Source of the DNA: Anaerolineales bacterium
Lineage (GTDB): Bacteria > Chloroflexota > Anaerolineae > Anaerolineales > Villigracilaceae
Assembly (NCBI GenBank): GCA_030583885.1
Contig: CP129480.1
Span: forward strand, 992,001 to 1,056,000
Direction of reading: 5' to 3'
DNA length: 64,000 nucleotides
Positions 32,246 to 42,300 of the stretch are shown one piece after another; the first letter of the stretch is position 1; each line of letters begins with the position of its first letter. A program made the translations under genes and the position numbers. The notes beneath the pieces are model-generated. The model was not told the DNA's origin, made no database searches, and saw only the letters and a list, made by a program, of their open reading frames with translations.

Positions 32246-33094
32246 ATGAAAACCGAATTGTTCCTCGACGCCAGGGCGGCGCTGGGCGAGAGTCCCGCAT
32301 GGGATGCAAAGACCCGGACCTTGTACTGGGTGGACATTCTTGAAAAGCGCATCTATGCAGGAACGGAGCTGCTTGCCCAACTGGATGACTTCGTCGGATG
32401 TCTTGCCCCATGTAAAAATGGACATCTCCTGCTCGGCAAACGCGCCTCTTTTACGGACCTCGCGCCGGCTGCGCTGCGAGAGACGGTTCTTGCATCTTTG
32501 AGCGAGCCCGCCGCCAACCGTGTCAATGACGGCAAATGTGACCCTGCGGGACGCCTCCTGGCCGGGACAATGGACATGGACGAAAAAGAAGCCAGCGGTG
32601 CGCTTTATTCATTCGACGGAAAAGATACAACACGCCTGCTGGATGACATTCATATCTCCAATGGCCTCGCGTGGAGTCCGGATCACAAAATATTCTATTA
32701 TATTGATACGCCCACCCGCGAAGTCAAAGCCTTCGATTATGATGTTGGTACCGGCCAAATTACGGACCAGCGCGTGGCGATCCGTGTGCCTGCAGACCTT
32801 GGCTGGCCCGACGGCATGACCTCTGACACGGACGGCAATCTATGGATCGCCATGTGGGGCGGGGCGCAGGTGACGAGATGGAATCCGAATTCGGGTGCAT
32901 TGCTCGCGCAGATCCCCATCCCCGCCCGGCAGACATCCTCCTGCGTGTTTGGCGGGAAGGATATGAACGAGTTGTACGTCACCTCGGCGCGAAAAAACAT
33001 GAGCGAAGCGGAATTAATAAAATACCCGCTCTCCGGCGGGCTGTTCAAAGTGATGACAAATGTTGAGGGAATGCCGACGTTTGAGTTTGGATAA
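32246..33094 (+). CDS. SMP-30/gluconolactonase family lactonase
   Basis: This 282-residue six-bladed beta-propeller contains GESPAWD with the metal-binding Glu (near residue 16), NRVNDGKCDPAGRLLAGTMD, ISNGLAWSPD and WPDGMTSDTDGNLWIAMW, which together bind a divalent metal. Family members hydrolyse sugar lactones. It starts immediately after corA (ATG at 32246, two bases past the stop), so it may be co-transcribed, though no functional link is obvious. Confidence 0.88.
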   Translation: MKTELFLDARAALGESPAWDAKTRTLYWVDILEKRIYAGTELLAQLDDFVGCLAPCKNGHLLLGKRASFTDLAPAALRETVLASLSEPAANRVNDGKCDPAGRLLAGTMDMDEKEASGALYSFDGKDTTRLLDDIHISNGLAWSPDHKIFYYIDTPTREVKAFDYDVGTGQITDQRVAIRVPADLGWPDGMTSDTDGNLWIAMWGGAQVTRWNPNSGALLAQIPIPARQTSSCVFGGKDMNELYVTSARKNMSEAELIKYPLSGGLFKVMTNVEGMPTFEFG

Positions 33095-33104
33095 TGTAAC
33101 GAAA

Positions 33105-33132
33105 GCATGGGCGGGGTTACCCCGCCCTATGC
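33105..33132. terminator. Bidirectional terminator hairpin
   Basis: GCATGGGCGGGG-TTA-CCCCGCCCTATGC forms a strong stem between the convergent SMP-30 and cupin genes. The ends ATGGGCGGGGT... also look like a common genomic repeat. Confidence 0.75.
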
Positions 33133-33134
33133 AT

Positions 33135-33563
33135 TTAATTCCACAACTTCCCTGTTAATTCCACAACTTCCCTGCACTGACTTCCGGAAAGCGGTGCAAA
33201 CGGCGAATTGGCTTCCACGGTGTCGCAGTTTTCCACGATCAGCACGCGCGCCTCCCTGCTGAATGTATGCGAGTGCCAAACGCCCTGCTTTACGTTATAA
33301 AGTTTATACGGCTCCATATCCACCGCATGGATGTTGGTGACCATCTCTTCGCCCTCGCCGATGAATAGGATGCAGCGTCCTGTCAGTAGAACAAAGACCT
33401 CATCGGTTTCGGTGTGTTTTTGCATTTGGTGGATCCTGTCGGGCGTAAGATCGGGCGTGTAATTCATCAACGCCACGCGCCAGGCCTGGTAATCTATCAA
33501 GGGTTTGTAATCGGCCCCGTTATGTTCACGGATTTCAAGCAGGGCTTCGGAGAGTATGTTCAT
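33135..33563 (-). CDS. Cupin-domain protein
   Basis: This 142-residue single cupin barrel contains HTETDEVFVLLTG (motif 1, about 50-62) and KQGVWHSHTF near 92, with potential metal-binding His and Glu. The substrate is unknown. It starts 15 bases after the HD-GYP gene stop, so it may be the last gene of the signalling operon. Its 3' end carries a 20-base tandem duplication (TTAATTCCACAACTTCCCTG twice, 33135-33174) that has replaced the original stop and changed the last six residues. Confidence 0.8.
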   Translation of the reverse strand: MNILSEALLEIREHNGADYKPLIDYQAWRVALMNYTPDLTPDRIHQMQKHTETDEVFVLLTGRCILFIGEGEEMVTNIHAVDMEPYKLYNVKQGVWHSHTFSREARVLIVENCDTVEANSPFAPLSGSQCREVVELTGKLWN

Positions 33564-33577
33564 GGGTTGTTTTCCTG

Positions 33578-34576
33578 TTAAATTTCGAGCAGGCCTGAAT
33601 CCATCATGATATTGAACTGCTCCACAACGTTGGGGTCAAAATGCCCGCCGGATTGTTCATGGATGTATTCCAGCGCTTTTTCCCTGCTCCATGCGGGGCG
33701 GTAGGGGCGGTCGGAGGTCAAAGCATCCCACACATCCATGATGGCAAAGACGCGCGCGGCGATGGGAATCTCCTCCCCTTTCAACCCGTGCGGGTATCCA
33801 GTCCCATCCCATTTTTCGTGGTGACTGTGGGGAATATCCAATGCGGGGCGCAGGTATTCGATGGGCTGGATCATTTCATATGCATACTGTGGGTGTTTGC
33901 GCATGATCTCCCATTCCTGCTCTGTTAATTTATCAGGCTTTAGCAGGATCGCATCCGGGACGCCCAGTTTGCCGATATCGTGCAGGAGCGCGCCGCGGCG
34001 CAGGTAAACAAGATCCTCGTTCTTTATGCCCATGCGGATCGCCAGTCGTTCCGCGAGGGCGGTCACGCGCAGGGTGTGGCCTTCGGTCTCATGGTCGCGC
34101 AGATCCATGGCGCGTGACCAGCCTTCGATGGTGGCATCGTAGGCGGATAATAACTGTTCATGCGCCGCTTCGAGGTTGGCGCGTTCGTCCACTAATTTCC
34201 GGTAGCGGTTCAGGCGCGTAATGCCGAGCAGGCGGGCGCGCAATTCGTAGCGGTCATACGGCTTGGTGATGTAATCGTCCGCGCCGGATTCCAGGCCGCT
34301 CAGCATGGATTTGCGGTCGTCGAGGGCGGTGAGCATGATGATCGGGATCTCGGCCAGTAAAGGGTCATTGCGGATGCGCCGGCAGACCTCAAAGCCGTCC
34401 ATGCCGGGCATCATCACATCCAGCAGGATCACATCCGGCAGGATCTGGCGGATCTTTTCCAGGGCTTCCATGCCGTTCTCCGCCATTTCCAGGATATACC
34501 CCTGCCCCTCCAAAATGGATTCCAGCGTGTGCCGCCCGGCGGGTTCATCATCTACGATCAGGATTGTGCTGGACAT
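33578..34576 (-). CDS. Response regulator with HD-GYP phosphodiesterase output (RpfG type)
   Basis: The 332-residue protein has an N-terminal receiver (1-120; D53 in LLDVMMP, KPYD) and a C-terminal HD-GYP domain. The HD pair is in LLHDIGKLG near residue 200, followed by HHEKWDGTGYPHG, the intact GYP motif, so it should hydrolyse cyclic di-GMP to GMP. It lies 70 bases after the NarL-type regulator and is the probable last output of the giant kinase operon. Confidence 0.93.
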   Translation of the reverse strand: MSSTILIVDDEPAGRHTLESILEGQGYILEMAENGMEALEKIRQILPDVILLDVMMPGMDGFEVCRRIRNDPLLAEIPIIMLTALDDRKSMLSGLESGADDYITKPYDRYELRARLLGITRLNRYRKLVDERANLEAAHEQLLSAYDATIEGWSRAMDLRDHETEGHTLRVTALAERLAIRMGIKNEDLVYLRRGALLHDIGKLGVPDAILLKPDKLTEQEWEIMRKHPQYAYEMIQPIEYLRPALDIPHSHHEKWDGTGYPHGLKGEEIPIAARVFAIMDVWDALTSDRPYRPAWSREKALEYIHEQSGGHFDPNVVEQFNIMMDSGLLEI

Positions 34577-34645
34577 AGGACCTCCTTGGTCGCTGCCGCA
34601 AATTGTGTTATGCCGGAAATTGTCATACGGAAAATTCCCATGCTA

Positions 34646-35296
34646 TCAGCGGTCTTTATCTATGAGGCCGTGTTTGATCGCCAGGCGCACCAGCCCGGCC
34701 AGGTTGCGCACGAGCAGCTTTTCCATCAGGTTTGCGCGATGCTTTTCCACGGTTTTTTCGCTGATGAAGAGGAGCTTGCCGATCTCGCCGCTGGTATGTT
34801 CCTCGGCGATCAATTGCAGGATCTCCTTCTCGCGCGGCGAGAGGGCGTCCAGCGGATTGTTGCTTTGCGGGGCCTTCGGGCGCATTGCGCTTTGTGTCGC
34901 AATGGAGGAGATCGTGGCGCTTAGGAAGGTTTCCCCCCGTGCCACGGTGTGGATCGCCTGTAATAATTCCTCGCCGGCCGAGGTCTTCAACACATAGCCT
35001 TTTACGCCGCTTTGCAGAGCCTGATGCACCAATCCCTCCTCCGCATACATGGACAGCAGCAGGATGTTGACAGGCAGTTTCAGGCTGCGAATCTGCTCGG
35101 CGGCCTGGATGCCATTAAGGCGCGGCATCATGATATCCATCACGAGCACATCCGGCTTGAGTTCCACCGTTTTTTCGATGGCCTCCTGCCCGTTGGACGC
35201 TTCGCCGGCCACGTGGATGTCATGGGCGCGTTCGAGCAGGGCGCGCAAGCCTGCCCGCACCAGGGAATGATCCTCCGCCAGCAGGATGCGGATCAT
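34646..35296 (-). CDS. NarL/FixJ-family response regulator
   Basis: The 216-residue protein has a receiver (1-120; D54 in LVMDIMMPRL, K104 in YVLKTSAG) and a LuxR-type HTH (about 148-210, LSPREKEILQLIAEEHT... and SEKTVEKHRANLM). It should bind DNA when phosphorylated. Its ATG overlaps the stop of the REC-kinase upstream by four bases, which marks that kinase as its partner. Confidence 0.93.
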   Translation of the reverse strand: MIRILLAEDHSLVRAGLRALLERAHDIHVAGEASNGQEAIEKTVELKPDVLVMDIMMPRLNGIQAAEQIRSLKLPVNILLLSMYAEEGLVHQALQSGVKGYVLKTSAGEELLQAIHTVARGETFLSATISSIATQSAMRPKAPQSNNPLDALSPREKEILQLIAEEHTSGEIGKLLFISEKTVEKHRANLMEKLLVRNLAGLVRLAIKHGLIDKDR

Positions 35297-36342
35297 GCTG
35301 CCTCCAGCGGCAGGTGGGCGGAGATGATCGTCCCTTTTGCGGGCGCGGATGTGATGGTTAAATGGCCTCCCACAAGCATTAACCGCTCGCCCAGGCCGCT
35401 CAAGCCGATGCTTCTCCCGGAGGAACGATCTTCGCTGGTGAAGCCGATGCCGTTATCCTGCACGGTTAATATGATGGCGTGCTCGTCCACGATCAGATCC
35501 ACCCAGACCTGGGTTGCCTTTGAATGCTTGATCACGTTCGTCAGGGTCTCCTGTAAAAAACGGTAGAGTGTGATCGAGTATACATCGGAAAGGTCCGCGA
35601 GTTTCTCGTCGACTTCGACGTGGATGGGCAGGCCGGCGCGCAAACCGAATTCGCGGCTGTAGGTTTCCAGCGCAGAACGCAGCCCCAGCGTATCCAGCAT
35701 GCTGGGACGGATATCCTGCGCAAGCTGGCGCATTCTCTGAATGGTCTGGTTGGTATCTGCGATCAGGTCTTCAAGCTCCCTGTTGAGCAGGCCGGTCTGG
35801 ATGGGTGGCTCCATTTGCAGACTGCGCAGGCGCAGCATATGGGCGATCAACGCCTGTCCCAGGTCGTCGTGCAGTTCGCGGGAGAGACGCCGCCGTTCCT
35901 GTTCCTGTGCCGTGACCACACGCTCCGCCATCTGCTGTAAATTCTCGCGCTGTGTCAGCAGGGTGCGGTAGCGGTCCAGCCTCAGGATGGTATTGACGCG
36001 CAGGCGCAGTTCCTGCCTGTCTGCCGGTTTGGTGAGGAAATCGTCTGCGCCGGCTTCGATGCCCTGCAGGCGCGAGGCGCGGTCATCCAGGGCGGTGAGA
36101 ATGATGATCGGGACCTCGGCAAGTTTCGGTGCAGCGCGCAGGCGCCGGCAGACCTCGAAGCCGTTCATACCGGGCATCATCACATCCAGCAGGACCAGGT
36201 CCGGCATCGATGCGTCCGCCATGTGCAGGGCGGCCGGCCCATCTTGCGCGGACAGGATCTCATAGCCCTGCCCGTCGAGGATCGATTCGAGGGTGGCAAT
36301 GCCAGCCGGGTCGTCATCCACGATCAGTATTTTGCTCTGCAT
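35293..36342 (-). CDS. Receiver-histidine kinase hybrid (NarX-type HisKA_3)
   Basis: The 349-residue protein starts with a receiver (1-118; D53 in LLDVMMPG) followed by a coiled coil, a HisKA_3 dimerisation domain with the acceptor His in RRLSRELHDDLGQALI (near 158) and HATPase_c with DNGIGF and GLSGLGERL. This reversed order (REC before kinase) lets another kinase tune its activity. It overlaps the giant kinase by 29 bases and the NarL regulator by four. Confidence 0.92.
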   Translation of the reverse strand: MQSKILIVDDDPAGIATLESILDGQGYEILSAQDGPAALHMADASMPDLVLLDVMMPGMNGFEVCRRLRAAPKLAEVPIIILTALDDRASRLQGIEAGADDFLTKPADRQELRLRVNTILRLDRYRTLLTQRENLQQMAERVVTAQEQERRRLSRELHDDLGQALIAHMLRLRSLQMEPPIQTGLLNRELEDLIADTNQTIQRMRQLAQDIRPSMLDTLGLRSALETYSREFGLRAGLPIHVEVDEKLADLSDVYSITLYRFLQETLTNVIKHSKATQVWVDLIVDEHAIILTVQDNGIGFTSEDRSSGRSIGLSGLGERLMLVGGHLTITSAPAKGTIISAHLPLEAA

Positions 36343-39300
36343 TTGACCTGCCTTCCGCGGGTATGTAACGTTCGATCATTTTTCCGAGTTCGTCAATTCG
36401 GATCGGTTTGCTCATGTAATCGGTCATGCCGGCGGCGAGGCAGCGCTCGCGGTCGCCGGGCATTGCCAGCGCGGTCATCGCAATGATGGGAACCTGTTTG
36501 AAGTCATTGTCTTCGCGGAGGAGCTTTGCGGCTTCCAGCCCGTCCATCATGGGCATCATTATATCCATCAGGATCAGGTCGGGGCGCTCGCTCTTTGCAA
36601 GTTGGATGCCATCCCTGCCGTTGCGCGCAATGAATACCTGATACCCCCTATGGGTCAAAAATTCCTTCAGGAGAGAGATGATGATCTCTGTATCCTCGAC
36701 GAGCAAAACGCTGCCGCTGTGCTTCCCAGCCGGCATTTGGTGCGGGGGCAAAAGCTCACCGGTGCCCTTCACCTCGGCATTTTGCTCCTCCGCCCCCCAG
36801 GGCAGGGTGATGATGAAACGGCTGCCCGCGCCCCATTCGCTTTCCACCCGGACGTGCCCGCCGTGCAGGCGCACCATTTGTGCCACCAGGGCAAGCCCCA
36901 GGCCCGTGCCTTGGTATTCCCTCGTCAGACCGGCATCCAGTTGTACGAACGGTTTGAAGAGCAGTTGTAGATCCTCCTGCGCGATGCCGATTCCCTCATC
37001 CCAAACGGTAAACGTGACCTCGTTCCTTTGCGGGTGACCCTCCACCTCCAGCCCGATCCGTTTTCCAGTCTCTGTGAATTTAACCGCATTGCCGAGCAGG
37101 TTTACCAGCGATTGTTTCAAACGGCGTTCGTCGCCTGAGATGATCTTCACATTTCCCTTCACCTGGAACAAGACGTCCAGCGATTTTTTCTGGGCGAGTT
37201 CCCTGACCATGCGGATACTGGACTGGCACAGCTTTTCCACCGAGAAGGCGCGCAGGTCGAGCTCCATGCGCCCCGCTTCGATCTTGGAAATATCGAGGAT
37301 ATCGTTGATCAGGTCGAGCAGGTGGTGCCCGCTTTCCTTGACGATGCGGACGTATTTCTCCTGTTTCTCGTTCAGCCCGCCGACCAGTTGTTCCTCCAGG
37401 CTTTCGGAAATGCCGATAATGGAATTAAGCGGTGTGCGTAGTTCGTGGCTCATGTTGGCGAGGAACTCATCCTTGATCCGCAGGGCATTCTCCATCTCCG
37501 CGTTGGCGAAGCGCAGGGCTTCCTCCGCCTGTTTGTGGGTGGTGATATCGCGGCTTGTGCTCAAAACCAGCCGTCTGCCGCCCACTTCAACGGGATAGGA
37601 GTGCATTTCCAGGACGTGCCGGCCGTCTCCGGGCGCATGGAAGGTAAGCTCCACCGGCGGTGTTTTTTCGCCATTCATGATGGCGAGATTGTAGTCCTGC
37701 AGCCTCGCGGATTCCCCGGCCGGGAAGATGCCGAGTTCCGAGATGCGCCTGCCGCGGATCTCATCGCGTTTCAATTGATGCTGTTGTTCGAAGGAACGGT
37801 TGGCATCCCGCACGGTCCCGTCCGCCTCCGTCACCGAGACGGGATCAGGCGCGGCGTCGAAGAGCAGGCGGGCGTAGGCTTCGCTCGCGCTCAGGGCCTG
37901 CTCGATCTGTTTGCGGTCGGTAATATCCACGCTGATGCCCACCACGCGTTCCGCTTCCCCGTTATCGGAGAAGACCGTCACCGAGCTGGTGGAAATATGG
38001 CGGACCGAACCATTGGGCAGGATGATGCGGTGTTCCCTGTTCAGTAACAGGTCCTGTGTGACCTCCAGTTGCCTGTCGATCCCCGTTTTTTCCAGGTCGT
38101 CGGGATGGATCGATTGCGCCCAGGCCTGCGGAGTGCCGTCGAACTCCCCGGCCGGGATGTGGTGGATCATGTGCATCCGTTCGTCCCAGATGACTGTATT
38201 TTCTGCGGGATAATATTCCCAGACCCCGATCTGCCCGGCGTGCGTGGCAAGCTCGAGGCGGCGTTTTGCGGCTTCGCTCTGCAGGGTGCGTTCGCGCACA
38301 CGCTCCTCCAGCTCGGCATTCAAATGACGGACTTCCGCCTCGATCAGCCGTCTTTCGATCAACTCGGATTGCAGTGTGGTGAACAGGTTTGCATTTTCGA
38401 TGGCAATCGCGGCCTGCCCGGCCAGGGTCTCCAGCAGGCGCTGATCGTGTTCCGTGAACGCGTTCTCCGCCTCGCTTTCCACCGAAATGGAGCCGATCAC
38501 CCGCTCGCCAATCTTAAGCGGCACATATAACCCGGAGAGGATATTGGGAAACACATCCACGTATCTCTCATCCGTTTTCACATTCGGCACACGCAGGGAG
38601 GTTCCATTCAACGTCACCCAGCCGCTCAAACCCTGACGGGAATTGGTAATGATCCCGTTCATTTCCTGGATATGATCTTCCGCCTCCTCCGCGCTGAGGC
38701 TTGGTTTGTGGAATCCGACCAGGTTCACGCTGTTGAATCTGGGTTCGTATTCACGGATGGCAATATGATGCCAGTCCATCCTACGGCCAAGGATCTCGAT
38801 CACTGCGTGGGCGACTTGATTCGGCGTGTGCAGGCGGCTGATGGCCAGTCCGCTTTCATACAGGGTTTCCAGCTCGGTCACCTGGCGGTTGATCGCCCTG
38901 TCTGCCTGGATGCCCCGCATATAGGTCTGCAGTTTTTCGGCCAGCGACTCAAGCAGCCGGCGTTCCTCCTTCATGAAGGGACCATCATCCCCCCGCGGTC
39001 TCTCCTCCAGATAGGCCACCTCGATGGAGCCGCGTTTGCCGTCGGAAATATCAAAGAATTGGGTTTGCATCCACGCGGTTTCGCGGAACCCTTGCGTGGC
39101 AAACTCCCGGTCATGGAATGTTATGCGGGCGCGGGTGATCTCCGGATGCTGCCACGCGGAGGGCAGGCTGTTGATGACATCCTGCAGGACCTCCTCCTCC
39201 GGGCGGGAGTAATCCATGAAGATCCTGGCGACATTATGTAAAAAGGATACTTCCTTTACCCGTTCGCCGAGGTCGCGGATCAGGCGCTGTTTTTCCTGTT

Positions 39301-42300
39301 CCGCCTGTGTGCGCTCGGTGATGTCGTGAAATGACCAGACACGGCCTTCAATTTTGGATCCGATTGTTTGAGGCTGGGAATAACGCTCGAACACGCGCCC
39401 GTCTGCAAACTGGATCTGGTCTACACTCGATTCTTCCGGCTGTTCGTACAATGTACTGACTTTGGATATAAACTGCTCCGGATCGGCAAGCTGGTTCAGG
39501 ATGTAGTTTATGGTTTTTGCATCGTCATGATCGGCGAGAATTTCTTCCGGTATTTTCCACATATCGGCGAATTTCTGATTCCAAAGCGTAATCTTTCCCT
39601 GCCTGTCCACAATCAGGATGCCATCGGCAGTGGATTCCAGGGAGGCGTTGAGCATCGAAAGAGAAGTTTTTAGTTCATTCTCCGCCTGCTTGCGCTGGGT
39701 GATGTCCTCTCCAATGGATTGGTACTCGAAGATTTCTCCCTGCTCGTTGAACAGGGCGCGGTCTGTCCAGCGCTGCCAGCGTTCCCCGCCTCTCCCGTCG
39801 GTTGTCTTGTATTCATAGGAAATATACGGTTTCTCGCGGTTGAGCGAAAGATAGTTTCCCATCACAAGTTCCCGTTCCGTTTCCGGGATGAGGGAGAACA
39901 GATTGCTTCCAATAAGTTTATCGCGCGGTGTTTCGAAATACTCGCAATAGAAGGAGTTGATGAAGGTCAACGTCCCGTCCGCTTTGAACCTGCAGACCAT
40001 GGCGGGCATGTCCTCCGAAATGCTTTTGTAGCGTTCCTCGCTTTCGCGCAGTTTTTCCTCCGCCTGCCTGCGTTCGGTGATGTCGAGAGCCGTGCCGTGC
40101 AGCCCGACCAGCTCTCCCCGTTCATCGAGCCAGCGCTCGCCGCGCGCCAGCAGCCATCTTCTTGAACCGTCTACGCGCACCCGTTCCAGTTCGATCTCAT
40201 AGGGTTCGCCGTTTTGCAGGGTTTTTTCCACCGCTGCTCTCATGCGCACCATGCTGTCAGGCGTATAGAGTTTGTCCTGCTCAGTCATGGAGGGCACAGG
40301 TTTATCGGGGTCAATCTCCAGGATTCTGCACAGTTCCTTCGACCAGCGGGGGGTATCGGTCGCGGCGATCCAGTCCCAACTGCCCACATGGGCGATGCGT
40401 TGCGCTTCCTCCAGGTGCGCCTCGGTCCTCCGCAATGCATCCACCGCCTGTTTGCGCTCGGTGATGTCGGTGAGCGAGCCTACAATGGCGACGGTCTTTC
40501 CATCCCTGACCATCGGGCTTTCGTCCACCTGCACCCAGATCCTGCGTCCCTTGCGGGTGACGAGTTCCAATTGGTACGAGGGCTGGCGCTCTCCCGTCCG
40601 GATGGCGTATTCGGTGGATTCGATGCCTCGTTGGTTCAATGGGTTGTCGGAAAGAAATTCCTGCCAGTGCACCATGGCTTCTTCCGGTTCGCAGTCCAGG
40701 ATCTCCCGCGCCTGCTGGCTGACGTATACCAGCACATTATCCGCGGTATGCGTATAGAACAGGCTGCTGCTGTGGCGGATGATATTCTGAAGTTTTTCCT
40801 CGCTTTCGTACAGCGCCTGCTCCGCCCGTTTGCGTTCGGTGATGTCCACGCTTGTGACTATGGCTTTTGAAAAATCATGCTCATGTCCCGCGGTGACCGA
40901 CCAGCTCAGGTTGACCTCGAGGGGTTGGCCTGTCAGCGTTTCATCCGCCCCTTCCCAGCTGTTGCTGGTCCTGCCCTCCGCAATGGCGATGAAATCCTCG
41001 TGGTTATGCTCCTGCTCTCCCCTGGATTGAACGAGCATGCTTTCGAGCAAAGCCTCCCTGCTTTCCGCATGGTACATTTTTAATGCGGTCTGGTTTACGT
41101 CCAGGACGCGGATCATCCCCGCACATTCGCGGACGGCCTCGGGATGAGAGTTGAAATAAGCGCGGAAATCCGTGACGCCCTGTTGTTTCAGGGAATCGAG
41201 GTGTTTTTTGACCTCGGAAAAATCCTCCTCGAAAATTGCTGCCGGCGTATTATCGAATAATGTCCGATAGCGCTGCTCGCTCTTGAGCAATTCATTTACC
41301 ATCTGTTTGCGTTCGGTGATGTCTTTAACCTGCGAGATAAAGTACAGGGGGGTTCCGCTGTTGTCCTTTACCAGCGCCACTGCCAGCAGCGCCCAGACCA
41401 CCCCGCCATTTTTGCGGATATATCTTTTCTCCATTGTATAGGTTTCGATCTCTCCGGCCAGCAATTGCCTGACATATTTCAGATCGACATCCAGGTCATC
41501 GGGATGGGTGATGTCCTGGAAGGTCAATGCGAGAAGCTCCCCTTCAGAATAGCCGAGGATCGAGCATATCCTTGAATTTACCTTTAACCATTGCCCCTGC
41601 GGGGAGACCAGCGCCATGCCAATGGCGGAATGTTGAAAGGCGTTCTTGAAGAGCTGCTCACTCTGTTGCAGGGCATCCTGCGCCTGCTTTTGCTCGGTGA
41701 TGTCGCGGATGGTCGAGAGCATGGCTGTGCGCTTCCCGCCGGAGGTCAGGAAGGTGACCCGTGATTCGATGCTGCGCGTGCTTCCATCCGCCCTGCGGAC
41801 AATGGATTTAAAACTTGCAGGCGCTGTTTTTGCGGAAAAAGCCAGTTTATATTGTTCTACAGCCCAGGCGCGGTCCTCCTCCCCGAAAATATTCGCAAAA
41901 CTTCCCCCAATCACCAGTTTGGGCTCATAGCCGTACAGGTCGTAATAGGCGGGGTTGGCAGCCAGAACGATCCCCTGCGGGTCGGAGATTGCCATTGCAT
42001 CAGAGGTCGACTCCCACACCTGTTGGAAGAGCATTTGGCTTTCATGCAACGCCTCCTGCGCCTGCCTGCGTTCGGTAATGTCACGCGCCACACTTTGAAT
42101 ATAAAGGGGGGTTCCGTCTTCCCCCTTCACCAATTCCACATTGACCTCAACCGGGATCTTGCTTCCATCCTTCCTGCGAAAGATGCGTTCGTACGGTGCA
42201 ACGAGCTCGTTGTTTAATAACCGCCTGACCACTTCCCTGCTTTTCCCCTGCTCCGCGGATGTGTCCGATACGCTAAGCCCCTTTATCTCGTCGATCTGAT

